64,000 nucleotides of DNA. Origin: Fredericiella sp963839515 (GTDB lineage Bacteria > Chloroflexota > Anaerolineae > Caldilineales > Caldilineaceae). The notes beneath the pieces are model-generated. The model was given only the letters and a program-made list of their open reading frames with translations, searched no databases and was not told the DNA's origin. Shown here piece by piece: positions 28,527 through 36,629 of the stretch (the stretch's first letter is position 1; each line of letters starts with the position of its first letter). The stretch lies in NCBI GenBank assembly GCA_963839515.1, contig CAWIVN010000020.1, positions 300,051-364,050 on the forward strand, read 5' to 3'. The translations under genes and the position numbers were made by a program.

Positions 28527-29463
28527 CTCCCCCTCCGCTTGCCTCCTGCTCCTTGGACTGCCGACGCAGCAGCAGGATCGCTAAGATCATCAATAGAATC
28601 AGCGTAACAAAGGCGACGGCCGTGCCGCTGCCCACCTCATTGCTGCGGAAGGTGTAGCGATAGGCCAGCACGATCAGGTTCTCGGTGGCGTTGGAGGGGC
28701 CGCCGCCGGTGAGCAGGAAGGGCGTCTCAAAGTCGTTGACGCTCCAAATCGTCATGAGGATCCAGAGCACGATCGACAGGTCACGCAGGTGCGGGAATGT
28801 AATAAAGCGGAACGATTGCCAGCGGCCGGCGCCGTCGATCTGGCCGGCTTCGTACAGCGTCTGGTCGATGGTCTGCAGCGCGGCCAGGATCGACAGCATC
28901 ATAAAGGGGAAGCTGCGCCAGATCTTGACGACGATGACGGCGAACATGGCCTGGCGTTCGGTACTGAGCAGGTAGACAGGGTCGAAGCCAAAGGTGGTCA
29001 AGGTCAGGTTGAGCAGGCCGGAATCGGCATTGATCATCCAGCGCCAGCTGATGATCGACACGATGGACGGGATGATCCACGGGATGAGCAGCGCCACGCG
29101 CAAAAAGCCGCGCATGGGCATGTCCTTGTTGAGGAGCAAGGCCAGGGCGAGACCGATCAGGTAGCTGCCAAACACGCCGCCTAGGGCAAAGATGACGCTA
29201 AAGAAGAGCGAATGGTGAAAATTGCTGTCTGTCAGCAGCGCCGTATAGTTGGCGAGACCGACAAAGTCGCCTTCCTTGAGCATAGTGCCATCGCGCAGGC
29301 TGTACATAAAGCCGGTGGCAAAGGGATAGAGGTTGATGACCAGGATCAGCAGCAGGGAGGGCACCACCAGCCAATAGGGCAGCCACTCCCGGCGCCGCTT
29401 GCGGGGCGACGCTGCTGCTTGTTCCTGCGGTTGTTGTTTTGTTTCTACCGTCGATACGCCCAT
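28519..29463 (-). CDS. Sugar ABC transporter permease (MalF-like), operon 2
   Basis: 314 residues. A Lys/Arg-rich cytoplasmic N-terminus is followed by six helices and the EAA loop YEAGQIDGAGRWQSFRFITF. ATG at 29463 is chosen; the frame stays open to 29538, but those codons fall in the palindromic repeat at 29491-29557. The ribosome site (AGGAA) is weak, which fits reduced translation relative to the lipoprotein upstream. Overlaps the next permease by eight bases. Confidence 0.94.
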   Translation of the reverse strand: MGVSTVETKQQPQEQAAASPRKRRREWLPYWLVVPSLLLILVINLYPFATGFMYSLRDGTMLKEGDFVGLANYTALLTDSNFHHSLFFSVIFALGGVFGSYLIGLALALLLNKDMPMRGFLRVALLIPWIIPSIVSIISWRWMINADSGLLNLTLTTFGFDPVYLLSTERQAMFAVIVVKIWRSFPFMMLSILAALQTIDQTLYEAGQIDGAGRWQSFRFITFPHLRDLSIVLWILMTIWSVNDFETPFLLTGGGPSNATENLIVLAYRYTFRSNEVGSGTAVAFVTLILLMILAILLLRRQSKEQEASGGGDE

Positions 29464-29490
29464 AGTGGTTCCTGCCCCGAATATCGCTAG

Positions 29491-29557
29491 GGGCATGAGG
29501 TCCGGCGGGAATTGGAGCGCAGGCGTCGTCGCCTGCAACCCGCCGGGACCTTATGCC
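29491..29557. repeat. Degenerate copy of the palindromic element, inside operon 2
   Basis: Arms GGGCATGAGGTCCGGCGGG and CCCGCCGGGACCTTATGCC are related to the 67-bp element but changed in both arms so that most pairing is kept. The loop has its own hairpin, GCAGGCG / CGCCTGC. It lies between the binding-protein gene and the first permease gene, the position of the REP elements in E. coli malE-malF that protect the upstream mRNA. Confidence 0.7.
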
Positions 29558-29572
29558 GCTACGAAATGACCG

Positions 29573-30925
29573 TTACTGCTTCATGATGCCTTTGAGGGCG
29601 GTGTCGACCTTGGCCAACGACTCGTTGACGTCCTTGCCCTGGAGCAGGTCGGTCAGGAGGGTGAACATGAAGGTGTCGCCTTCGACCGTCTGCAACTCGG
29701 GGAAGATGGTCGGGTAGCGGTAGCCCGAGGGCTTGCCGATCGGGATCCACTGGTCGAGCACCTGCTTGACATGCGGGCGGTCGGTGAAGTAGGGATCCTG
29801 GTAGAACGACGTGCGGGTGGGGAAGCTGTCGCAGTGGCCTTCGGTGAAGAGGGTCAGCTCGTTGTCGAACATCCACTTCATGAAGTCCTTGGCGCCGTCC
29901 TTCTGCTTGGACTGCTCGTAGATCATGCGGTTGTTGATCCACGAGATCGTGTTGGTGTCGCCGTGCGGGCCAACCAGCGGGACGCCTACGGCGCCCTGCT
30001 CATCCGGCACGCGCGAAGAGACGTTGGGCCCGGCTACGTAGTAGGCGGCGCCGCCTTCGCTAAAGACCTTGAGGGCGTCATCGCCGGTGAAGCCAGCGCT
30101 GCCCGGGTGGATGGCGCCGCTCTTGACGATGTCGGAGAAGTACTGCATCGCCTCGACATTGCGCTCGTAGTAGGTATCTACCATGCGGTCGGGGGTGAAC
30201 CAGCCGCCCTCATTGTTGAACATCAGCATAAAGAGAATGTGGGTGCCCCCGGTCTCGTTGCCCTGGACGACCCAGCCGTACTGGTCGCCGGTCGTGAGCG
30301 TCTTGACCTGGTCGGCAAACTCGGCCCAGGTGGCGGCCGGGGCGCCGATGCCGGCGTCCGCCAGCTTGTCCTTGCGATAGATGACGGTGCGGATGTCGGT
30401 GTTCCAGGGGATCGAGACGTAGTGGCCGTCCCACTGGAGGGTCTCGACCGAGCCGGGAATGCTGTCGTCGATCTTGCCGGCGGCCTTCAACTCCTCGATC
30501 ACATCGTCGATAGGGGCGATGGCGCCCTGGTCGTAGAAGAAGACCGACTGGTAGCCGGCGCCGGTGCTGATATCGGGGGCCGTGCCGGAGCCGATAGCGG
30601 TTAGGAAGGTCTGGTACCAGTTGGACCAGGGGGTAGATTGGTAAGTGACCTTGTACTTGCCCTGCGAGGCGTTGTACTGCTCAGCTAGCTTCTTGCCGGT
30701 GTCGACGTATTCAGGCGGGCCCCAGACCATATCCCAGTACATCACGTCGGCGACGGCCGTGCTGGGGGCGGCGGCTTCGCCGGCGGGTGCGGCGCTGGGG
30801 GCGGCGGGCACGGCGGTGCAGGCAGCCAGAATTGGCGTCGCAATGCCTATGGCGGCCGTGGCCTTGAGAAATTGGCGGCGAGAAATCGTCGAGGGAACGC
30901 GCTTGGTTTCTTCCTGCTGAGACAT
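29573..30925 (-). CDS. Sugar ABC transporter substrate-binding lipoprotein, operon 2 (Tat-type signal)
   Basis: 450 residues. The N-terminus has a twin-arginine motif (SRRQFLK, R16-R17) and a lipobox (ILAAC, C36), so it is probably exported folded by Tat and lipidated. The mature part is an extracellular sugar-binding fold (family 1). ATG at 30925 follows GGAGGAAA. It heads operon 2, followed by a degenerate palindrome and two permeases. An operator-like 32-bp palindrome lies 350 bp upstream, beyond a LacI remnant. Confidence 0.94.
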   Translation of the reverse strand: MSQQEETKRVPSTISRRQFLKATAAIGIATPILAACTAVPAAPSAAPAGEAAAPSTAVADVMYWDMVWGPPEYVDTGKKLAEQYNASQGKYKVTYQSTPWSNWYQTFLTAIGSGTAPDISTGAGYQSVFFYDQGAIAPIDDVIEELKAAGKIDDSIPGSVETLQWDGHYVSIPWNTDIRTVIYRKDKLADAGIGAPAATWAEFADQVKTLTTGDQYGWVVQGNETGGTHILFMLMFNNEGGWFTPDRMVDTYYERNVEAMQYFSDIVKSGAIHPGSAGFTGDDALKVFSEGGAAYYVAGPNVSSRVPDEQGAVGVPLVGPHGDTNTISWINNRMIYEQSKQKDGAKDFMKWMFDNELTLFTEGHCDSFPTRTSFYQDPYFTDRPHVKQVLDQWIPIGKPSGYRYPTIFPELQTVEGDTFMFTLLTDLLQGKDVNESLAKVDTALKGIMKQ

Positions 30926-31018
30926 TTTCAATTTCCTCCGTAAAGCGTCCAGACCCAAATAAAAACCTGCGCCTCTGCGGCCTGGGAGGTGAAGGGCAGG
31001 CATTGCGTGGTGCGGCTG

Positions 31019-31234
31019 CTAAGACCGTATAGGGAGCGAAGTTGGCGTAGCTGCCCTCCTTTGCTGCGCCGCCGGCGCAGGCGTTAGCCTAGTCGATGGT
31101 TGCGCCGGAGGGGGCGCAGTGGATGTACGAACCTTGAGTTCACCGTAGACAAAAATCTGTTGGCGTGCGGCCGGCAACCCGTCGATGCGCTGGGAGACAA
31201 CCGCCAGGCGCGCGACATCGTAGATATTGGCCAT
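31019..31234 (-). pseudogene. Remnant of a LacI-family regulator gene
   Basis: The frame begins MANIYDVARLAVVSQRI, matching the start of LacI-family helix-turn-helix domains (MANIYDVARLAGVS is usual), then loses all similarity within about 20 residues and ends after 71 codons. The sugar-binding domain is missing. A -10-like TATAGT lies nine bases before the ATG on the minus strand, and LacI-type palindromes lie just upstream. I read it as the deleted dedicated repressor of operon 2. Confidence 0.55.
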
Positions 31235-31274
31235 GATGGGGCACTATAGCACGTTTGGGAGACTTTGGGGAAAT

Positions 31275-31306
31275 GCACGCAAGCGCTTACGCAAGCGCTT
31301 GCGTGC
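31275..31306. promoter_or_regulatory. Double LacI-type operator palindrome upstream of operon 2
   Basis: The first 14 bases (GCACGCAAGCGCTT) and the last 14 (AAGCGCTTGCGTGC) are exact reverse complements around ACGC, forming a 32-bp palindrome. Inside it, ACGCAAGCGCTTGCGT (31289-31304) is itself a perfect 16-bp palindrome with the central CG usual for LacI-family operators. The arms match the site at 23597-23612. Confidence 0.7.
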
Positions 31307-31356
31307 ACAAGCCGAGATGAGAGATGCCCAGCGGATGGGAGGCGGGATCACCTAGC

Positions 31357-32433
31357 TCAACACATCAGGGCGGCCATGGCCGCAAAGAGCTCGAGGTCCT
31401 GGCGGTAGTCGGCGATGGAGGTCTTGGGCGTGCGCTGGAGGGTGATGTTGGCGTAGAGCGCCACCCATTCGTTGACAAAGGCATCGCCCCAGGTGGGATG
31501 GAGCATGTGCTCGTTGTAGCCATGATTGCCGTTGGGCTCGCCGACGAAGAGGCGGATCGGCATGTTGAGGACATAAGGCGTGTCATACTGGACACGCACG
31601 TATTTTTTGGCGCCAAAGACCTCAAGGTTGGCATCGAAGCGGGGCAGATAGTCGACGCCGGTGTCGAACTGGCAGACGAAGGTCCCGTAGTCGAAGGTGG
31701 CGGTCAGGTAGAGGCCGTTGTGCTGGGTGGCGTGCAGCACGCGGCGGGGCATACCCAGCAGCTCGCGCATGGCCGAGATATCGTGCGAGCTAAGCCCCAG
31801 CATCAGCTTGTAGGCGCCCTGGATTTCCTGGGGGGCGTCGCCGATGGCCCTGCGCACGGCCTCGGCCTCGCGCTGCCAGCCCTCGGCCACAACCGCTTCG
31901 GGAATGTCGCGCCCGCGCACGACGCGCGAGGTAGGCTCGATGATCTGGGCGTTGTGGCCGATCACGTCGTGGACGCGGGCGAGGCGGATATCGCCTTCGG
32001 CCAGCATATCGCCGACGACCGTGCAGGCTTGTTCGAAGGCATTAGCATAGCGGCGCATGTAGGCAACCTGCACCGTGACGCCGGCGCGCTGCTGGGCGGC
32101 CGCTACGGCGTCGCACTCGGCGAGGTTCATGGTGGCCGGTTTTTCCACCAGCACATGCTTGCCGGCGGCGATGGCGGCGAGGGTCACCTCGGCATGGTAG
32201 GCATTGGGATTGGCGACCAGGACGACATCCACCGTGGGGTCGGCGACCAGGCCGGCGTAGTGCAGATAGCGGTGCGGCACATTCCACTGAGCGCCGACGG
32301 CATCGAGCACGTTCTGGCTGGCGTCGCAGAGCGCGGTGACACGAAATTTTTCGGCCAGGCGATAGAGGCAGGGCAGGTGAATAATCTGCACCACCTCACC
32401 ACAGCCGACGATACCCACACGAAGCTGATCCAT
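31357..32433 (-). CDS. Gfo/Idh/MocA-family dehydrogenase, paralogue B
   Basis: 358 residues. GIVGCGEVVQIIHLP, VEKPATMN and GLSSHDISAMRELLG are the dinucleotide-binding, Lys and His/Asp regions. It is a close duplicate of the protein at 26526-27602, same length with most positions shared; the main differences cluster near residues 185-210. ATG at 32433 follows AGAGGA. Single gene with its own upstream region. Confidence 0.92.
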   Translation of the reverse strand: MDQLRVGIVGCGEVVQIIHLPCLYRLAEKFRVTALCDASQNVLDAVGAQWNVPHRYLHYAGLVADPTVDVVLVANPNAYHAEVTLAAIAAGKHVLVEKPATMNLAECDAVAAAQQRAGVTVQVAYMRRYANAFEQACTVVGDMLAEGDIRLARVHDVIGHNAQIIEPTSRVVRGRDIPEAVVAEGWQREAEAVRRAIGDAPQEIQGAYKLMLGLSSHDISAMRELLGMPRRVLHATQHNGLYLTATFDYGTFVCQFDTGVDYLPRFDANLEVFGAKKYVRVQYDTPYVLNMPIRLFVGEPNGNHGYNEHMLHPTWGDAFVNEWVALYANITLQRTPKTSIADYRQDLELFAAMAALMC

Positions 32434-32523
32434 AAGATTCCTCTAAATTCTACATTTGGCCCGTTTTGCGTGCTGCACGGTTTAGGGCGGGGTGCGCGCC
32501 GAGGGACGGTCGCAGCTCTAGCC

Positions 32524-32553
32524 TATCACCTGATAACCTTACGCGTATGTAAG
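32524..32553. promoter_or_regulatory. Two small palindromes upstream of paralogue B
   Basis: TATCACCTGATA (32524-32535; arms TATCA/TGATA) and CTTACGCGTATGTAAG (32538-32553; arms CTTAC/GTAAG) lie side by side about 90-120 bp before the dehydrogenase start. They look like regulator sites, but no consensus can be assigned. Confidence 0.35.
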
Positions 32554-32602
32554 CTAGACTACACTCAGCGTAGATTGTTTTGTGTACGCGCTACTGCCGC
32601 AA

Positions 32603-33355
32603 CTAGCCGTTAGCAGCTGCCGCGGAAGTGGCGGCTTTTCGCCCTGCAAGAATTTCGCGCTGGAGGCGATCGGCCAGCCGAGGAAAATGGCGTGCTGTGT
32701 CACGCGGGTAATGGCCGTCGTGTGTTGCTTGGTACTTATGCATCCAGCCATCATAGAACTGGTCGTACTGAGAGGGATCGGGTTCTGCACTCATCTTGTT
32801 TTTGAGCCATACCGCGTCGGATTCGAAATCCATCAAATAGGGAAATGCCGCGGCGGCGCCAGTGGCGACTTCGGCGGCGAGGGTGGCGGCCGGCTCCGCC
32901 GCGCGTGAGCAGAAGGGGCTCCAAATGTCCGGCACCTCGGCCAAAGTACAGCAGTCCAGCTGCAGATCGTCGGCAATTTGCGTCCATACGTCAAAGGGCA
33001 GCATCGGGAAGCGGGGAGACAGGCAGACTTCCACGGCCAGCACGCCGGAACAGTGGCCGGTGCAGCTTGCTTTGCAAGCCGGGCTGGGGGTGATGTTGGC
33101 CCACAGCAGCGGCAGTGTGTCGGGGTCGATCAGATGCTGCGGGCGATTGTAGATGGCGAGGAAGATCTCCCGCTTGTGGCGCACGCAAATCGGCAGCATG
33201 TGGTCGGCCGGTTCGAGCAGAATCAGGTGGCCAACCTGGGGCCGTGTCGGGTTGGCTTGTTCCTGCCGGGCGAGTTCCAGAATATGTTCGAGACAGCGGC
33301 GAAAATCGCAGGCGCGAACGTCGTGGAGCAGCAATCGATGATAGTTGCGATGCAT
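32603..33355 (-). CDS. Hypothetical protein, Cys-rich centre
   Basis: 250 residues, not recognised. Soluble, no signal peptide. The middle has several cysteines (PACKASCTGHCSG, LDCCTL, WSPFCSR) that might bind metal. The C-terminus has an Arg/Lys-rich helix ending Ala-rich. ATG at 33355 has only a weak AAGGG about 12 bases upstream. It lies 169 bp before paralogue B on the same strand, probably separately transcribed. Real coding is supported by length and by sensible composition compared with the opposite strand. Confidence 0.5.
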   Translation of the reverse strand: MHRNYHRLLLHDVRACDFRRCLEHILELARQEQANPTRPQVGHLILLEPADHMLPICVRHKREIFLAIYNRPQHLIDPDTLPLLWANITPSPACKASCTGHCSGVLAVEVCLSPRFPMLPFDVWTQIADDLQLDCCTLAEVPDIWSPFCSRAAEPAATLAAEVATGAAAAFPYLMDFESDAVWLKNKMSAEPDPSQYDQFYDGWMHKYQATHDGHYPRDTARHFPRLADRLQREILAGRKAATSAAAANG

Positions 33356-33669
33356 GAGAGATTGAAACCCTTTCGGAAACTGTTGATGCTGTGCGGCGGC
33401 GAGGCTGCATGCCCAGCCAACAGGCGCACAAGATCAATCCCACTTGTCGTGGGCAACACAAAAACAACCTGCCGGTGAAGCCATGGGCAGACACGCAATT
33501 CTATCGTCGTCTCAAGCTGAGTGCGCTGTGTTACCGCAATTCACTATAGAACAGCACTGCCAGAGGCCGAAATATGGCCGGCGGGCGGTTCAGGTGTAGT
33601 GACCTGACGGCTAGCTATGATTTATGACGTATTTTTTTAATTAAGCAGGTTTTATTTGGGGGCAAGCGA

Positions 33670-33698
33670 TTGAGAATTGTGAACATTTGTGCTATAAT
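33670..33698 (+). promoter_or_regulatory. Sigma-70-type promoter before the phage-like genes
   Basis: TTGAGA (33670-33675), 17-bp spacer, TATAAT (33693-33698). This is the strongest promoter-like sequence in the window after that of lacI. It lies in a locally AT-rich stretch (33600-33715) unlike its surroundings and drives the phage-like cassette. The rest of the gap 33356-33751 shows nothing recognisable. Confidence 0.8.
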
Positions 33699-33751
33699 GC
33701 TTACGAGAGAGAAAGGTTTTGCCGGCTTGGTTAACAAAGGCAGGAGCACAA

Positions 33752-34533
33752 GTGAGTTCTAAAATGTCACAACCCCAAGACGCAAGTGGCGCGCCAACCC
33801 CTGGGATCAACAGCCGGGTGAGCCGGACATGTGGTATGGCCGTTTCAAAGTGTATCTCAGCCTGGGGCCGACGCGTACATTGCGAGACGCGGCCCGGAGG
33901 TCAGGCGAAGCAAAGCAACGCAGTGCCTATGGCTACAGCAGCCACTGGACAGATAGTGCCCGCCAATGGCGCTGGGCGGAGCGGGCAGATGGTTGGGATC
34001 TACACCAGCGCGAGCTGCTGACCCTCAGCGAGCGCAACCGGAGACTTGCGCTGCACGGCCGCCGTGTCGACGTCATCGAAAACTACCTGGAGACAGTGCG
34101 CGAGGTGCTTGACAACGCCAACCTGGCCGAAGCCGACCAGCAGCAGGCGCGGCAGTGGCTGCCGCAGATGCGCCACTTTCTGCTGGAGCTGCTGATCGCC
34201 GAGCGCCAGGAGTTTGAGCGTATTGACTACGAGAGAAACGATGCGGACAACAGCCTGGTGATTACCGCCGACGACCTGCGCGCGGCGCAGCGGGCGTTAG
34301 AAGCGCAAGCGCGTGCGTGTGACAGCGGGGAGACGGCACAGCCAGCGCCACGCGCTGGATCAGATGGCGCCGGTGCGCACCTTGTGCGTGTGTGTCGGCC
34401 CGGATCACATGCCCGGCAGCGCGCTCATGCTGGACCTGGCTGCCTTGCGCGCCGTGCGCTCGGCGACCGGTCTCAAGTTTATCCGCCTGCTCAACGCCAC
34501 GCGGTACAAGTTTGCCGACACGTTACGGCGTGA
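33752..34533 (+). pseudogene. Phage small-terminase-like protein, frameshifted
   Basis: GTG at 33752 sits five bases after AGGAG and starts a short frame (SSKMSQPQDAS). One missing base near 33787 puts the continuation, WRANPWDQQPGEPDMWYGRF, in another frame; the match of these pieces into one phage-type N-terminus supports a frameshift. The rest is helical with Arg/Trp-rich repeats (HWTDSARQWRWAERADGWDL) and an acidic coiled region, fitting a small terminase or DNA-binding packaging protein, judged also by the large terminase downstream. Beyond about 34310 the frame overlaps the next gene and is probably not coding. Confidence 0.5.
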
Positions 34534-34882
34534 GCGCAGTCTTGGGCGGCCGGTCGAGCTGCTGCACCTGGCGCTGCACGCCTCGCCGGACGGCGTCGAG
34601 TTTGCCGACGGGGTGGCGGATGGCAACTGGTTGAGCGAGTGGCTGTTTGGCGTGCGGATCATGCTGCTGGCGAGCTGCGAGGGGGATGGCGTGGGGGAGT
34701 GGCTGGGGGTGGTGCCGCACGTGGTGACGTTGAGTGAGGAGATCAGCCATGAAGATGCGGCGGTGCTGACGCAGCATTTCTGGCACAACATCGGGTTGAA
34801 CATGGAGCCGGGGGCGGCGTTGGATGGGGCGCTGGGGCATTGCCCGCCGGCGGTGGGGGAGTATGTGGTGAGGCATTGGTAG
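34364..34882 (+). CDS. Small CHAT/caspase-like protein in the phage-like cassette
   Basis: 172 residues from ATG 34364 (a GTG at 34313 is also possible). The pattern is that of a CHAT peptidase core: a first strand TLCVCVGPD, a strand ending in His (LLHLALHAS), then a strand ending in Cys (IMLLASCEGD), then VVTLSEEISHEDAAVLTQHF, like the region after the catalytic Cys in CHAT domains. The His and Cys would form the dyad. It has no sensor or ATPase domain. Its place between terminase pieces suggests it came with a phage. Identification rests on motif pattern only. Confidence 0.5.
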   Translation: MAPVRTLCVCVGPDHMPGSALMLDLAALRAVRSATGLKFIRLLNATRYKFADTLRRERSLGRPVELLHLALHASPDGVEFADGVADGNWLSEWLFGVRIMLLASCEGDGVGEWLGVVPHVVTLSEEISHEDAAVLTQHFWHNIGLNMEPGAALDGALGHCPPAVGEYVVRHW

Positions 34883-34883
34883 G

Positions 34884-34917
34884 CTGAACCTTGATTTGCT
34901 TGATTTTTGGGATTTTC
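34884..34917. repeat. Junction repeat, copy 1 (34 bases, direct)
   Basis: A 34-base sequence starting CTGAACCTTGATTTGCTTG begins two bases after the CHAT-like stop codon. An identical copy is at 35078-35111, and inverted, diverged versions are at 35135-35178, 35221-35262 and 35992-36034. Confidence 0.8.
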
Positions 34918-34935
34918 TTGATTAGGAGGTTGCAC

Positions 34936-35088
34936 ATGTTAGGGGGGTTGCGGGAGTTGTTTGGGGGGTTGTCGGAGAGGGGGAGGTTTTGGTTGACGGT
35001 GGTGATGGTGGTGGCGGTAGTGGTGGTTGCGATGATGGGGACTGACGTGGACCTGGCGCCGCTGTGGGGATTGTTGTCTGAACCTTGA
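34936..35088 (+). CDS. Small single-span membrane protein (holin-like size)
   Basis: 50 residues. One strong hydrophobic helix (FWLTVVMVVAVVVVAMMG) after a Gly/Arg-containing N-terminus. AGGAGG at 34924-34929 fixes the ATG at 34936. Its last codons and stop (SEP, TGA) are provided by the junction repeat at 35078. In a phage setting a small membrane protein could be a holin, but sequence does not prove it. Confidence 0.6.
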   Translation: MLGGLRELFGGLSERGRFWLTVVMVVAVVVVAMMGTDVDLAPLWGLLSEP

Positions 35089-35262
35089 TTTGCTTGATTT
35101 TTGGGATTTTCAAGATTTGTGGGCGGACTCCGTTGCGAATCATGGGAATCCTTTAATCGGGGGAATCGTGGTTCAGACAATTTAGGATTAGCATGATGCG
35201 AGCGAACAACCACCCGCACGAATCAAAAAAATCCCATAAATCAGGCGAATCAAGGTTCAGAC
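35078..35262. repeat. Cluster of junction repeats (one direct copy, two inverted)
   Basis: 35078-35111 is identical to 34884-34917. 35135-35178 and 35221-35262 are inverted relatives built from AATC spaced about every 7-9 bases and ending in GGTTCAGAC, the reverse complement of the GTCTGAACC start of the direct form. The last copy lies inside the predicted N-terminus of the large terminase. Confidence 0.75.
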
Positions 35263-36002
35263 AGCGAAAAGTCCAGTGGCTCGCCTACAGCCTGGATTCC
35301 GCCTCCTTCGTCCGCGACTGCGTCTACATTTACGACGCGACGGGCCAGGACTGGGTCAAGTTCGACCTCTGGCCGGCGCAGGCCGAGACGCTGGCGGCCA
35401 TGGCATCCAGCCGCAAGCTGGTGATCTTGAAGGCGCGGCAGCTGGGGATTTCTTGGCTGTGCCTGAGCTATGCCTTGTGGTTGATGTTGTTTCAGGCGCC
35501 GGCGTTTTCGGCGCGGTCGGGGCGGTCGTATACGGGGACGTTGGCGATCATGGACGAGGCAGATTTTGTGCCGGAGCTGAGCCAGTTTCTGAATGCGGTG
35601 AAGCCGACGATCGATGCGGGTGGGCAGCTGTTTTTGGTGTCGACGGCGGACAAGAAGCGGCCGGTGTCGACGTTTAAGAATTTGTTTCGAGCGGCGGTGG
35701 AAGGCGCCGACGGCTCAACCGTCGGTGGGGATTATCGCCATGTGTTCTCGCCGTGGTGGGCGCGGCCAGAGCGCGACGCAACCTGGCGGGCGGCGGTGCA
35801 GGCGGAGATGTTTGCGCAGCGGGGGACGAATGACGACTTATATGCGGAGTATCCGGCGAGCGCGGAAGAGGCGTTGGCGGCGGAGCAGTTGGACCGGAGA
35901 TTGCCGTGGGAGTGGGTGAAGCGGTGTGTGGACACCTCCTGGAAGTGGGGGACTTCCTGGAGGTACCCCCACCTCCTGGAGGTGTACCGGCAAATCGTGT
36001 AA
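35193..36002 (+). pseudogene. Large terminase subunit with internal deletion and no nuclease domain
   Basis: 269 residues. Clear phage packaging ATPase signs: the adenine/Walker A-type segment LKARQLGISWL, the Walker B LAIMDEADFV, the coupling motif LFLVSTADKKRP and later EYPASAEEALA. Intact relatives have about 80 residues between ALWLMLF and GRSYTGT; here only about seven remain. The frame ends right after the ATPase in the short repeats at 35934-35983, so the C-terminal nuclease is missing. The first ~25 residues come from a junction repeat. This is a decayed gene; packaging activity is unlikely. Confidence 0.75.
35934..35983. repeat. Three ACYTCCTGGARGT units
   Basis: Units at 35934-35946 (ACCTCCTGGAAGT), 35952-35964 (ACTTCCTGGAGGT) and 35971-35983 (ACCTCCTGGAGGT) overlap the 3' end of the terminase remnant and give its odd C-terminus. 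The first is the reverse complement of the unit at 3700-3712. Confidence 0.7.
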
Positions 36003-36034
36003 ATCCTGCAAATCATGTGAATCGTGGTTCAGAC
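35992..36034. repeat. Junction repeat, inverted copy after the terminase remnant
   Basis: AATC spaced every 7-9 bases, ending GGTTCAGACT, the same design as 35135-35178 and 35221-35262. It separates the terminase remnant from the next fragment. Confidence 0.7.
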
Positions 36035-36035
36035 T

Positions 36036-36530
36036 ATGCGCGGCCTGACTGACGCCCTGCTGGCCGCGCAATCCCGCCCTGATGACTTGGCGACTGTGAC
36101 TGTGCGCTGCAAGCGGCGGTCTACGTTTGCGGGCGATCCGCTGGTGTGGCGTCCCATTTTCATGCACACGGCGGCCAACCTGCCGTATGGCGATGTCAAC
36201 GTCACGGCAGCCGCCTGCGCCTGTGCCGAGGCCGGGGCAATGGTGCGCGTCCTGCGCTCTGCGGCGGCCAAGAAGGTAGGGGTACAGCGCTTCAATGTGC
36301 TCAACTGGGCGGGGAACGGGACGAGCTGGCCCAGTGCGGCCCGCACGGAGCTGACGCGCACGCCCATCCAGGTGGCGACATTGACCTCGACGAGTGCCGA
36401 GGAATCGTCGCCAGGCATCGGCCGCAGTGGCAGCGAGATTCGCATCGTTTATGGCGACGGCCCCAAGCTCTACCTGGTCAAGTCCCTGGATGACGGCAAG
36501 ACCTGCTGCAGCGCGACGTGGAGGGTTTCA
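36036..36530 (+). pseudogene. Possible phage structural protein fragment
   Basis: ATG at 36036 opens a frame starting MRGLTDALLAAQ. The last part, LYLVKSLDDGKT, resembles a BNR/sialidase-like repeat found in some phage tail proteins. After about 36510 similarity stops and the frame continues only as the antisense of the decarboxylase gene ending at 36630, so it is taken as truncated. Function unknown. Confidence 0.35.
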
Positions 36531-36629
36531 ACGCCTTCGTCGAGCGCGCAGCGTTGGAAGGGCAGCGATCTTGTCTCGTTGCGCCTTTGCGTTACTGCCG
36601 TTGTGTCTATAAGGACGCCGCGCCGGATG

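Noticed and set aside
34884..35262. Possible CRISPR array because of repeated AATC-rich units
   Set aside because: Units differ in orientation and spacing, surround genes, and no regular spacers are present.
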